Shown here: piece after piece, positions 1 to 8,235 of the stretch
Layout of the letters: each line of letters opens with the position of its first letter
Numbering within the stretch: position 1 is the first letter of the stretch
NCBI GenBank assembly: GCA_026398535.1
Contig: JAPLSQ010000030.1
Coordinates: 1 to 53,534, forward strand
Source: Candidatus Sumerlaeota bacterium
Lineage (GTDB): Bacteria; Sumerlaeota; Sumerlaeia; Sumerlaeales; Sumerlaeaceae
Reading direction: 5' to 3'
Length of the DNA stretch: 53,534 nt
Translations under genes and position numbers: made by a program
Notes under the pieces: model-generated
Told to the model about the DNA's origin: nothing
The model's database searches: none
Seen by the model: only the letters and a program-made list of their open reading frames with translations

Positions 1-578
1 AGCTTGAATTCATCAGCAAGCGACAGCACAGCGTTCTTCATAAGCGAGTAGTCAGGGGCGCGCACCCTGATCACGACGGCCCCGTGCATGGCCATGGCCA
101 TGATTTTTTCCTGCGGCGCATATTGCGGCAGAAACACGAGCGCGCGGATGCCAGCGTTGGCGGCATACGCGGCAACAGAATGCCCCATGTTGCCCGTCGA
201 TATGGTTGCTGTGATATTTTCCCCAATTTCACGCGCCATGAATATGCAGGTGAGCGTGCCTCGATCCTTGAAACTCCAAGTCGGGTTCATCGTTTCGTTT
301 TTCAGCATAAGGCGCGCAATGCCGGTGTATGATTGAAGCCGGGGATTGGCCGGCAAAAGCGGCGTCTGCCCCTCACCAAGAGAAAGTGAGGAGTCCATGC
401 GCTCGAACGGCATGAAGTCCGCAAAGCGCTCCCAGAGGTGCGGGGCTTGCCTGATCCGCGCGCGTTCGATGCCCGGTAGCGCTGCCTCGAGCGATTCACC
501 ATTTTCGGCGAATTCGCCGATTCGCTCGAAGGGGTATTCTATTCCCGAGATAGTGGATACTAGTCTGCTATTGCGCAT
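1..578 (-). CDS. thrC: Threonine synthase, PLP-dependent, 3' end cut by window edge
   Basis: My own minus-strand translation from the ATG at 578 gives 192 codons with no stop before the window edge. Seen: a PLP-lysine motif NPTWSFKDRGT near residue 97 and a phosphate-binding loop STGNMGHSVAAYAANAG near residue 124, followed by the fold-type II core. Known: this pair is typical of threonine synthase, which converts O-phosphohomoserine to threonine in the cytosol. Close relatives (threonine dehydratase, cysteate synthase) share the fold, so the exact substrate is inferred. The start overlaps the 3' end of the upstream glycosyltransferase by 11 bp, which suggests cotranscription with it and proS. 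The C-terminal half lies outside the window. Confidence 0.85.
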   Translation of the reverse strand, partial: MRNSRLVSTISGIEYPFERIGEFAENGESLEAALPGIERARIRQAPHLWERFADFMPFERMDSSLSLGEGQTPLLPANPRLQSYTGIARLMLKNETMNPTWSFKDRGTLTCIFMAREIGENITATISTGNMGHSVAAYAANAGIRALVFLPQYAPQEKIMAMAMHGAVVIRVRAPDYSLMKNAVLSLADEFK

Positions 579-1716
579 GGCGAGGGCGCTTCGCCTTTCT
601 GTTGAGCCACTGGAGATAAAGGTGTTGCATGCGGTCGGCCATATGTGCGGAGGAAAATTCAGAAATGGCGCGTGAATGTGCGGCGGTGCTGAGACGGTCG
701 CGCAATTCTGAATCTTCCGTCATAGCGGTAACGGCGTGCTCGATGGCGGCGGGATCGGAAGGTTCGATAAGAAGCGCTTCCTGGTGGTCGCGCACAAGTT
801 CGGGAATGCCTCCCACGCGGGTTGTGATGATGGGCAATCCGGCATGCATGGCCTCGAGAACTGAAGCAGGCAGGCCCTCCCAGTGGCTGGGCAGCATGAA
901 GACATCCATGATCGCCAGCAATTCGTGCGTTTCCCGCACATAACCGAGAAAGCGGATGGAATCAGCAACGGCATATTGGACGGCAAGCTGCGCGATTCTG
1001 CCTTCGCTGTCATCGCGTCCGGCGAACAAGAAGATGGCGCGCGGCAGTTTGTCGCGAATGCCCGGCAAGGCCTTGATGATGTCGCAATGGCCTTTCATGT
1101 CGCGCAGATTGGCAAGCACGCCGATCACAGGGTAATCTTCAGGTCCCAGACCATATTTCAGTCGCAATTCGCTCCTTTGGGCGACTGGGATTTCGCGAGC
1201 CGACAATCCGCTGTAGACCACCTCGATGCGTCCGACCGGGTATTTTTCGCGTGTCACAGTGGCTTGTCTGCCTGCCTGGCTGTTGGCGACCCACAGGTCA
1301 ACCATCGATGAGGTCAGGCGGTCAAGCATGGTATGATGAGGCTTGCGCCAGGGATCGATTGATCGAATGCTGGAAAAGACTACGCTGGCGCCGCCAAGGC
1401 GCGCGGCCAGCCGTCCGACTGTGTCTGCCCGCAGACCATATGTCTGCACGAGATCGATCTCGTGCTGTCGGATGAACCGAACAAGCCGCAGAAACCCTCC
1501 CGGATCAAGGGCGTTGCGGAATCGGAAATGCCGCGTTGCGCGGCAATATGGCGCGGCTCGTTCCACCAATTCACCGCTGCCGATCAGCGCGCCGGCATAC
1601 GGCTGAAACTGAGCGGGATCAAGGCTTTCCACCAGAAACAGAATCATCCTTTCTGTTCCCCCCATGTCAGAGGTGGATGCAAGCTGCAGAATGCGCCAGG
1701 GAAGAGATGGAGACAA
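568..1716 (-). CDS. GT4-family glycosyltransferase
   Basis: 382 residues, the usual size for a GT-B fold retaining glycosyltransferase. Seen: an N-terminal glycine motif DMGGTERM (residues ~17-24) that binds acceptor or donor, and the C-terminal EX7E nucleotide-sugar motif EGLPASVLEAMHAG near residue 280, followed by GGIPELV. No signal peptide or membrane segment, so it probably acts at the cytosolic membrane face on lipid-linked glycans. It sits between proS (71 bp upstream) and thrC (11 bp overlap), so it is probably part of that transcript although unrelated in function. Donor and acceptor cannot be told from sequence. Confidence 0.9.
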   Translation of the reverse strand: MSPSLPWRILQLASTSDMGGTERMILFLVESLDPAQFQPYAGALIGSGELVERAAPYCRATRHFRFRNALDPGGFLRLVRFIRQHEIDLVQTYGLRADTVGRLAARLGGASVVFSSIRSIDPWRKPHHTMLDRLTSSMVDLWVANSQAGRQATVTREKYPVGRIEVVYSGLSAREIPVAQRSELRLKYGLGPEDYPVIGVLANLRDMKGHCDIIKALPGIRDKLPRAIFLFAGRDDSEGRIAQLAVQYAVADSIRFLGYVRETHELLAIMDVFMLPSHWEGLPASVLEAMHAGLPIITTRVGGIPELVRDHQEALLIEPSDPAAIEHAVTAMTEDSELRDRLSTAAHSRAISEFSSAHMADRMQHLYLQWLNRKAKRPRHAQ

Positions 1717-1787
1717 AGGATCAGAGAGACCTTAGGCGTTTATATTGGTTACCATCACAAATGCGTTGGATGACAATATCCCTTACA

Positions 1788-3260
1788 TTAATATGCTCGC
1801 GCGAAATAGACATTGTATTTTGCGGGGCGGCCGCTGCGGATGCATGTGGCGCCTTCGGCAGCGGGGATCAATTCGCTGGCCGCGTCAAGCGGGATGCAGC
1901 GTATGGTGGCTTTTGTCTCGTCCTTTATCAGGAGTTCGATTTCCGTGTCGCCGCACCAAGGCGCGAGGATGAATCCGCGTTCCTTTTCGATGAGTTCCAT
2001 GAACTCGTCATAATTGGACGTCTTGCGCGTGTTGTCGTTGCGGAATTTCCTCGCCCGTTCAAGCATGTCCGTCTGGATTTGTGCCAGCAATCCGGGCAGG
2101 CGCTCCTCCAGCGCGGCCAGTGGGCAGAAGATTTTCTCGCGTGTGTCGCGCCGCGCCAGCACGCATTGCTGTTTCTCGATGTCTTTTGGTCCGATCTCGA
2201 GCCGCAACGGCACGCCTTTCATTTCGTACTCGTTGAACTTCCAGCCGGGCGTCTGTGTGTCCCGATCGTCCAGATGCGCGCGGACACCCGCTGCTTTCAG
2301 ACGCGATTGCACAGTGGCCGCCGCGCTCAGGACGGCGTCCCTGTTGCTCGCTTTGAAGATGGGCACAATGACAACCTGAATGGGTGCGATACGCGGGGGC
2401 AGGATCAGGCCGTTTTCGTCGCCGTGTGTCATGATCACGCCACCCACAAGGCGGGTGCTGACACCCCATGAAGTTTGCCACACGTGCTTGCGCTCGTGGT
2501 CCTCGTCCTCGAAGATGATGTCGAACATTTTTGAGAAATGCTGGCCGAGATTGTGTGACGTGCCCGCCTGCAGAGCCTTGCCGTCGCTCATCATCGCTTC
2601 AATCGAGTAGGTTGTCAGCGCGCCCGGAAATTTCTCATTCTCGGTCTTCTGGCCGGCAATCACGGGCATGGCCAGCTCGGTTTCGGCGAATTCCTGATAG
2701 ACGCGCAACATCTTGATCGTTTCTTCCTGCGCCTCCTCCATCGTGCGGTGACAGGTATGCCCCTCCTGCCACAGAAACTCCGTCGTGCGCAGGAATAGTC
2801 GCGTCACTTTTTCCCAGCGCACCACATTGGCCCACTGGTTGATGAGGATGGGCAAGTCGCGATAACTTTGCACCCACTTGGAATAGATCGAGCAGATGAT
2901 GGCCTCAGAGGTCGGGCGGATGGCAAGGCGCTCCTCCAGTTCATCGTTGCCGCCGTGGGTGACCCAAGCCACCTCGGGCGCAAATCCTTCCACATGAGCG
3001 GCCTCTTTCTTCAACAGCGATTCCGGCACGAATAGCGGGAAGTAGGCGTTCTGGTGGCCTGTCTCTTTGATGCGGCGGTCGAGCGCGTCGCGGATGTTCT
3101 CCCACAGCGCATAGCCATAAGGCTTGATCACCATGCACCCTTTCATGGCCGTGTAGTCAGCCAGGTCGGTCTTGCGCACAACATCGGTATACCATGCCGA
3201 AAAGTCCTGCGACTTGGGCGTGATTTCTTTGATCACCTGCTTGTCAGGCTTGTCTGTCAC
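1788..3260 (-). CDS. proS: Proline--tRNA ligase, archaeal/eukaryal type
   Basis: Class II aminoacyl-tRNA synthetase charging tRNA-Pro. At 490 residues it has the compact architecture without the ~180-residue editing insertion of the E. coli type. Seen: the N-terminal motif 1 region (MVIKPYGYALWENI), motif 2 (LFLRTTEFLWQEGHTCH, residues ~152-168), an ATP-binding GTSHNLGQHFSKMF, the anticodon-binding domain from about residue 290, and a C-terminal tail ending in tyrosine (VYFARAY), as is characteristic of this type. The small unknown gene lies 39 bp upstream and the GT4 gene follows in the same direction. The ProRS type is known from archaea and a scattered set of bacteria. Confidence 0.96.
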   Translation of the reverse strand: MTDKPDKQVIKEITPKSQDFSAWYTDVVRKTDLADYTAMKGCMVIKPYGYALWENIRDALDRRIKETGHQNAYFPLFVPESLLKKEAAHVEGFAPEVAWVTHGGNDELEERLAIRPTSEAIICSIYSKWVQSYRDLPILINQWANVVRWEKVTRLFLRTTEFLWQEGHTCHRTMEEAQEETIKMLRVYQEFAETELAMPVIAGQKTENEKFPGALTTYSIEAMMSDGKALQAGTSHNLGQHFSKMFDIIFEDEDHERKHVWQTSWGVSTRLVGGVIMTHGDENGLILPPRIAPIQVVIVPIFKASNRDAVLSAAATVQSRLKAAGVRAHLDDRDTQTPGWKFNEYEMKGVPLRLEIGPKDIEKQQCVLARRDTREKIFCPLAALEERLPGLLAQIQTDMLERARKFRNDNTRKTSNYDEFMELIEKERGFILAPWCGDTEIELLIKDETKATIRCIPLDAASELIPAAEGATCIRSGRPAKYNVYFARAY

Positions 3261-3299
3261 GGGCGAAGCTCTCCTTGTTGAATTGTGATGGCGTGCGAT

Positions 3300-3800
3300 T
3301 TAATTGGGTGTTTCCGTTGATTCAGGCGTTGGTTCTTCAAGCCATTTGACCACCCATGACTCAGGCACGGTGTAATTGCCGCCCTGTTTATCACGGACCT
3401 CGTACACTTTGCCGCCATCAGGATGGCGCCAGGCATCAATCACGCGGGCGCGTGTCAGGCACTTGCCCTTGAAGACAAGCTCCTTGCCGATTTCTTTTTT
3501 CATGATATACTCAATGCAGGCCTCGGCCATCTCACGGTCATATTTGCTCATGTAGTAGGTCTGCATTGCCTTGAGGCTGGCTTCCTCATCCAAGTTAAGG
3601 CAGAAGTACTGTTTGCCCTGAATGGCGCACATGCGGTCGAGAATCTCAGTCACATCCAGAGAACTGCCATCGCGTCCCGCGCCCTCCTCGGTCAATTGTT
3701 TCAATGCCTCCTGGGCCAGCATCTGGGCGCGGGCTTTTTTAATCACGAAATACTTGTCATAAAACAGGGATTCGTTTATGTCTGTACGTTTTCGGCGCAT
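3300..3800 (-). CDS. Conserved-looking hypothetical protein, 166 aa
   Basis: I do not recognise a family. The protein is soluble, with no signal peptide or membrane segment. The first 70 residues are basic and helical (KKARAQMLAQEALKQL); the last ~50 are richer in beta and aromatic residues and end in a Pro/Thr/Glu tail. The start at 3800 is supported by AAGGA about 11 bases upstream. It ends 39 bp before proS in the same direction, so it is probably cotranscribed. Codon use looks like that of its neighbours, which argues that it is a real gene. No catalytic motif is visible. Confidence 0.7.
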   Translation of the reverse strand: MRRKRTDINESLFYDKYFVIKKARAQMLAQEALKQLTEEGAGRDGSSLDVTEILDRMCAIQGKQYFCLNLDEEASLKAMQTYYMSKYDREMAEACIEYIMKKEIGKELVFKGKCLTRARVIDAWRHPDGGKVYEVRDKQGGNYTVPESWVVKWLEEPTPESTETPN

Positions 3801-4013
3801 GAATGCTTATCCTTTTCGTCTACGGTTGCGGCCTGATTAAAAGCCAATGTCATGGAAATTCCAGTTGAAAAAGTCCACGGTGCGCGCATCCAGCCATTCT
3901 AATTGTGTCATGAACAAGAATCGCATCAATGATCGACATTTTTATCGACATTCAATCCTATGGGATCGGATGATCACAACGTTTCATTCAATGTTTAAGC
4001 AGGCAAATTCACA

Positions 4014-4271
4014 ATGAACGAAAAGCTTCCCATCAGCGAGGAATTATTCGAAATCCTGCGGTGTCCCGTGGCCGTGCATTATACGGATCGCGGGGACGAT
4101 CCTGGGCGCCTGAGGCTGGTGAAAAACTGCTGGCTCGTGTGCGATGATTCGGGCTACAAGTATCCGATCCGCGACGGCATTCCCGACATGCTCCCTGAGA
4201 CGGGTGAGAAATGGAAAGACACCGCTGATGCCGGCCTTCCTGTTCCACCCCCGCCGCTTGAGGAGCCATGA
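4014..4271 (+). CDS. Trm112-like small zinc-ribbon-type protein (UPF0434)
   Basis: 85 residues. Seen: EILRCPVAVHYTDRG near the N-terminus, a hydrophobic central strand (LVKNCWLVCDDSGYKYPI), and the diagnostic ending RDGIPDMLPE. Known: bacterial Trm112-like proteins are 55-75 residues with this IRDGIPxML signature; in archaea and eukaryotes the family activates methyltransferases. Cysteines are at only three positions, so a full zinc site is doubtful. A proline-rich tail follows the domain. The gene is convergent with the GT39 gene, only 18 bp away, and has its own 213 bp upstream region. The role here is unknown. Confidence 0.85.
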   Translation: MNEKLPISEELFEILRCPVAVHYTDRGDDPGRLRLVKNCWLVCDDSGYKYPIRDGIPDMLPETGEKWKDTADAGLPVPPPPLEEP

Positions 4272-4289
4272 CAGGACGCAATCGCGTTG

Positions 4290-5981
4290 TCACTGCATGC
4301 GTTTATAAACGCGCAGTTCTGTCTTGGCGGCCTGGCTGAGATCCCATTTTGAGTCATGTTTGAATTTGCTCATGGCAAACCATTCGCGGGCGGGCGAACG
4401 GATGTCCTTTCCGATGCGGCGGCTGTCGTCATGGTAGAATACAAAAACTTGGTCCGTGCCTGACGTGACTTGATCGAGCCGGCTGGCCGTGTCTTCGATG
4501 CGCATCTGTTTGTTAAATTCTGTGAATTTGACGCCGCCGCTGTATCGCTCGACCGGTTTCTCAAGCCCGGAGTAATTGATAAACAACAGGGCATCCTTCT
4601 GCGGATTGAATTCCTCTTGTTTCAGGCGGTCGAAAGCTATCCGCACGCCGTAACCGGGATCGGTAAGACCAAGATAATTGTAACAGACCATGAAGGCGGC
4701 GAATATGACGATCATCACCCCTTTGCCGATCACACCCGGCGCGGCGTCAATTCCGGCGGCGACAAGAATTAAAAGCGGTGGCAGGCAGACGATGAAGTAT
4801 TCAGGATGCAGCCTGACGTCAGGCGAAAAACTGCCAAGCATCATGATGCACAAAGCTGGTACCCCAAACGCGGCCCACTGGTAGGCAAGAAATGAGGCAA
4901 GGCTGAGGCGCTTCCAGTTGCCCACAACATCATGGGTTTCATCAACCCACACAATATTATCGGGCAACGCCGCCGCTTCCTTGGCCCTCATGCGATAGTA
5001 GAAATAACCAAGGATCAGGGCGACGATCAGGAACAAATACATGACCGCGGTAACGAACTCGCGGGAGCCGTAGCGCGGGAAATTACCAAGTGTCACGGCA
5101 ACAAGACCGCGGGCAAGATCATCGATGGCTGGCGCCTGCACGTCGACTTTACGTGGGAGATACTGTTCCGCGTAAATCGCAGCGCTTATCATCATAAGAA
5201 TACAGATGAAGATGCCCGCGAGGCTGAAGAGCAGGTATGGGTGCGGTGTTTTGCGCGGTCGGGCCACAGCAAAAACAAACTGGCTGAGCAAGACAAACCA
5301 GAACAGAGGATGCGTGACAGCGCCGAGAGCGCTGAATATGCCATAAAAAACCCAGTTGCGTCTGCCGTCTTCATCGAGCGCGCGAATGCAGTAATAATTT
5401 GACAGCACCACCCAGAGGCTCAGCAGGGCGAAAGAATTCGTCTGGTCGGACACGGCGATAAGCGTGGGATTGAGTGTGAAACCCGCGAGACAAACAGCAA
5501 AGGCGATGCCCCTGAGATAACGCCGGGCAAACATGAAAAAGGCTCCGCATGCCAGCAGGCCAAACAGAGCGGAGGGCAGTCGTAAAAGCCATTCACTTGA
5601 CGTGTCGGTAAATTGCCCCCAAAGGCGGATCATTTCATAATAAAGCGGAAGCTGCCCGTACATGATTGACAGAATCGGTTCTGAACGGGCGCGGGGTTGG
5701 GCTTCGCTCATGAATGCGATGGTGAAGTACTCGTTGCCGAAGATTTCCCGCTGGGAAATAAACACTAAACGCAGAACCGCCGCCAGCGCCAAAAATATTG
5801 CCCCCATCAGCAATTGATCGCGGGGAATGCGTCGTGATTCCTCCCGGGCGATGCGTTCCTGCATGGCATCCCCTGGCGGTGTGCCACTATCTCCATTCTG
5901 CCGTGTTGCGCTCACAGATTCCATATGCATCATCGATATCACGCTTATGGCCGGTATATCATCTCTATCAAAAGTCCACAA
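4290..5981 (-). CDS. GT39-like polytopic membrane glycosyltransferase
   Basis: 563 residues. A charged cytoplasmic N-terminus of ~55 residues precedes a first membrane segment (MGAIFLALAAVLRLVFI), then a run of about ten hydrophobic segments and a soluble C-terminal domain of ~120 residues. Known: this is the layout of the PMT/ArnT superfamily, which transfers sugars from polyprenyl-phosphate donors on the periplasmic side. The usual acidic pair in the first external loop appears as NEY (QREIFGNEYFTIAF), so one acidic residue is replaced; activity is not certain. The start is uncertain, because several in-frame ATGs lie within the first 40 codons. It diverges from the secreted protein at 6075. 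Confidence 0.75.
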   Translation of the reverse strand: MWTFDRDDIPAISVISMMHMESVSATRQNGDSGTPPGDAMQERIAREESRRIPRDQLLMGAIFLALAAVLRLVFISQREIFGNEYFTIAFMSEAQPRARSEPILSIMYGQLPLYYEMIRLWGQFTDTSSEWLLRLPSALFGLLACGAFFMFARRYLRGIAFAVCLAGFTLNPTLIAVSDQTNSFALLSLWVVLSNYYCIRALDEDGRRNWVFYGIFSALGAVTHPLFWFVLLSQFVFAVARPRKTPHPYLLFSLAGIFICILMMISAAIYAEQYLPRKVDVQAPAIDDLARGLVAVTLGNFPRYGSREFVTAVMYLFLIVALILGYFYYRMRAKEAAALPDNIVWVDETHDVVGNWKRLSLASFLAYQWAAFGVPALCIMMLGSFSPDVRLHPEYFIVCLPPLLILVAAGIDAAPGVIGKGVMIVIFAAFMVCYNYLGLTDPGYGVRIAFDRLKQEEFNPQKDALLFINYSGLEKPVERYSGGVKFTEFNKQMRIEDTASRLDQVTSGTDQVFVFYHDDSRRIGKDIRSPAREWFAMSKFKHDSKWDLSQAAKTELRVYKRMQ

Positions 5982-6074
5982 TCCACAGGTTTTTATGTTT
6001 AATTGAAACTTTATTTCTCACAATTGGGTCATAATCTAATGAAAGCATCAAAAATTATCGAAGGAGAAAACCAG

Positions 6075-8033
6075 ATGAATCTCACATCAAAACGATGTGG
6101 TCATGCTTTGCTGTGTCTTGTTCTGGCTGTCACGATGGCTTTGGCAGGAACCGCCCAGTCAAAGGTTGCCAATCCCAAGCTTGTTACCGTAACAGCCGCA
6201 TATGTATTCTCCGTGCCGGATGCCCTGGCGCTGTGGAATGCATGGAAAACAAACGCCATTTATGGCGCGTTCAAAAAATGCCTCGACGATCCGGATATCC
6301 AGAAGGAGATGGAATCCTTCAACAAAGGAATCAAGGCGTTTGAGGAGGGGATTGGATATGCGATCAACGGCGAGTCGTTCGCCAAGATATTCAAGTCGTT
6401 CGATGTTTATGTTCTTGCCCCGGAAAAAGATGGTCCGCCCAGGATTGGATTCGCCTTCGAAATGGCAGACAAAGAGAAGGCCGCGAAGCTCATCACCGAG
6501 ATCGAAAAACGCGCTGACAAGTTTATGAAAGAGCAACAAGCCAAAGAGGAGAAATCTGACGACGAGGAAAAGGACAAATCCGAGGACAAGAAGTCTGACG
6601 AAAACAAGAGCGATGTGGAAACAAAAAGTGATTCGCCAGGCGCAGACGAGACCGATGCGGTTGCCAAGAAAGACGATGCTATAAAGAGTGACAAACCCGC
6701 CGAAAGTCTGGTCAAGACATCGGATTATAATGGCGTGAAAATCAAGGAAGTAACGAGCGACGAAGAAGAAGGCCATTTCTGTTATGCGATGACCGACCAA
6801 TATCTCCTTGCCTCAACCAGCAAAGACGAGTTGAAGCTGCTTGTGGACAGGGCGCAGGGCAAAGCCGCCGGTGAGACGATCCAAGCGCTTGCCGAAAACA
6901 GCGACAAGGGTCTGGGAGCTGATCCTGCGCAGATGTTCGTCTATGTCAATAATGAAAAGGCGATTGAGATGCAGAAACTGCCGGCTGAAATGGCCTCGAT
7001 CAAGAGCATTTTTCGCGCGCTGGCACCCTTCTCATTCTCGGCATCCGCTATCAACATCAAGGCGGATTCCATAGAGTCGCGCAGCTATGGACCCTTCGCC
7101 GCTGGCAAGGAAGCCGAGACATGGAAAAAGCTGTTGGAGAAAAATCCGGCCTCAAAGCCTCTTGAGATCGTCGGTTATGCTCCCGCGAAAACCCTGATTG
7201 TTTGCGCCACCAATGTTGTGGACATGAAATTAATCCATGACGGCGTGAAGAGCGCAATCGAAGCGATTGGGGGCGCCGAAACGAAAGAAAAAACCGCCAA
7301 TCAGATTAAGGAGACCGAGCAGATGCTGGGCTTCTCAATTGAAAATGACTTGGTTCCCGCGTTCGGCAATGAAATGGCGCTCATGCTAAACTCCGTCAAG
7401 TTCGGGGGCGTCATCCCGGAAGCCGATGCCGGACTTATTTTCAGCATTGGCGACAAGGACAAGATGAACAAGGTGCTCGACAGCGTGGAAAAGCTTGTGC
7501 AGAAGCAGCTCAAGGGCGATTCTGAGAGCAAGGATGGCGCAGGCAAATCAGGCGGCGCGGAGGACACGGAAGCCAAGGATGAAAAGAAGTCATCAGACAA
7601 AAAGGATGAGGCAGCGGTCGCGCCAAGTTTGAAGACCATGAAAGCGGGCGAAGCGACGATAAAGTACGTCGATATTCCTGCGATGCCGATGATTACACCG
7701 GGAATCGCAATCGACGGAAAATACCTTGTCATCGGAACATCCAAGGACGCGATCAAGAACATGATCGAGATCAAGAGCGGAAAAGGCGACAGCCTTGCGG
7801 CCAGCGAAAACCTGAAGAAACTGGGGCCGGGCGTCACGACAACCGCAAACGTGTTCCAGTACATGAATATAGCCGAGACACTCGACACGGCCAGCGCCAT
7901 TCTCGCCATGATACCGCCAGTCGCGGATTATGCAAAACACATTGACAAGTTCAAGGTGCTGAAGATGACGGGCGCAAGCACGACCATGAAAGACGGCGCG
8001 ATGCATTCGCAATCCGTGCTCATGCTTAAATAA
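6075..8033 (+). CDS. Large exported protein with an internal duplication, DUF3352-like
   Basis: 652 residues from the ATG at 6075, chosen because AAGGAG lies 8 bases upstream and a clean signal peptide follows (basic start, hydrophobic CLVLAVTMALAG, cleavage near AQS). Two halves share one layout: a FAFEMADKEKAAKLI-type helix (residue ~127), a Lys/Glu/Asp-rich linker (~152-210), then a hydrophobic beta region with YLLASTSKDELK. The second copy has LIFSIGDKDKMNKVL, a second charged linker, then YLVIGTSKDAIK. This resembles the DUF3352 proteins of unknown function, but that assignment is tentative. It probably resides in the periplasm or on the surface. It is monocistronic, ending at a terminator, and the function is unknown. 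Confidence 0.8.
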   Translation: MNLTSKRCGHALLCLVLAVTMALAGTAQSKVANPKLVTVTAAYVFSVPDALALWNAWKTNAIYGAFKKCLDDPDIQKEMESFNKGIKAFEEGIGYAINGESFAKIFKSFDVYVLAPEKDGPPRIGFAFEMADKEKAAKLITEIEKRADKFMKEQQAKEEKSDDEEKDKSEDKKSDENKSDVETKSDSPGADETDAVAKKDDAIKSDKPAESLVKTSDYNGVKIKEVTSDEEEGHFCYAMTDQYLLASTSKDELKLLVDRAQGKAAGETIQALAENSDKGLGADPAQMFVYVNNEKAIEMQKLPAEMASIKSIFRALAPFSFSASAINIKADSIESRSYGPFAAGKEAETWKKLLEKNPASKPLEIVGYAPAKTLIVCATNVVDMKLIHDGVKSAIEAIGGAETKEKTANQIKETEQMLGFSIENDLVPAFGNEMALMLNSVKFGGVIPEADAGLIFSIGDKDKMNKVLDSVEKLVQKQLKGDSESKDGAGKSGGAEDTEAKDEKKSSDKKDEAAVAPSLKTMKAGEATIKYVDIPAMPMITPGIAIDGKYLVIGTSKDAIKNMIEIKSGKGDSLAASENLKKLGPGVTTTANVFQYMNIAETLDTASAILAMIPPVADYAKHIDKFKVLKMTGASTTMKDGAMHSQSVLMLK

Positions 8034-8068
8034 ACCACCTCAATCAGCGGGATTGCCCGTTCATTAAG

Positions 8069-8106
8069 ACGCCCGGCGCGGCACAGTCTGCGCCGGGTGT
8101 CCTTTT
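8069..8106 (+). terminator. Rho-independent terminator after the 6075 gene
   Basis: An 11 bp GC-rich stem (acgcccggcgc / gcgccgggtgt, with one G-T wobble) closes an 11-base loop and is followed by CCTTTTATT. It lies 36 bp past the stop codon of the large secreted protein. The stem is long and the T-run short, so termination is likely but may be incomplete. Confidence 0.8.
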
Positions 8107-8235
8107 ATTGATATCCATAATCGCGTGTTTTTGGAGATGCACCTGATTGTCCGATCCGAATCTGCTTTATGAACGCCAGCGTGGAATTCCGTCTTCCCGG
8201 CATCGTACCGTGTTATTGAAGAAAGCGCGCAAGGC

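Noticed and set aside
1536..2471. Long plus-strand reading frame opposite the GT4 and proS genes
   Set aside because: It spans two well-recognised minus-strand genes, and its protein has no recognisable domain. It is a frame shadow caused by GC-rich codons.
3801..4013. Direct repeat ATCGACATT (two copies) before the Trm112-like gene
   Set aside because: Two short copies 12 bases apart without symmetry are too little evidence for a regulator site.
4299..4312. Perfect palindrome GCGTTTATAAACGC at the end of the 5981-4290 gene
   Set aside because: It lies inside the last codons of a coding region, has no T-run and no promoter context. Probably chance.
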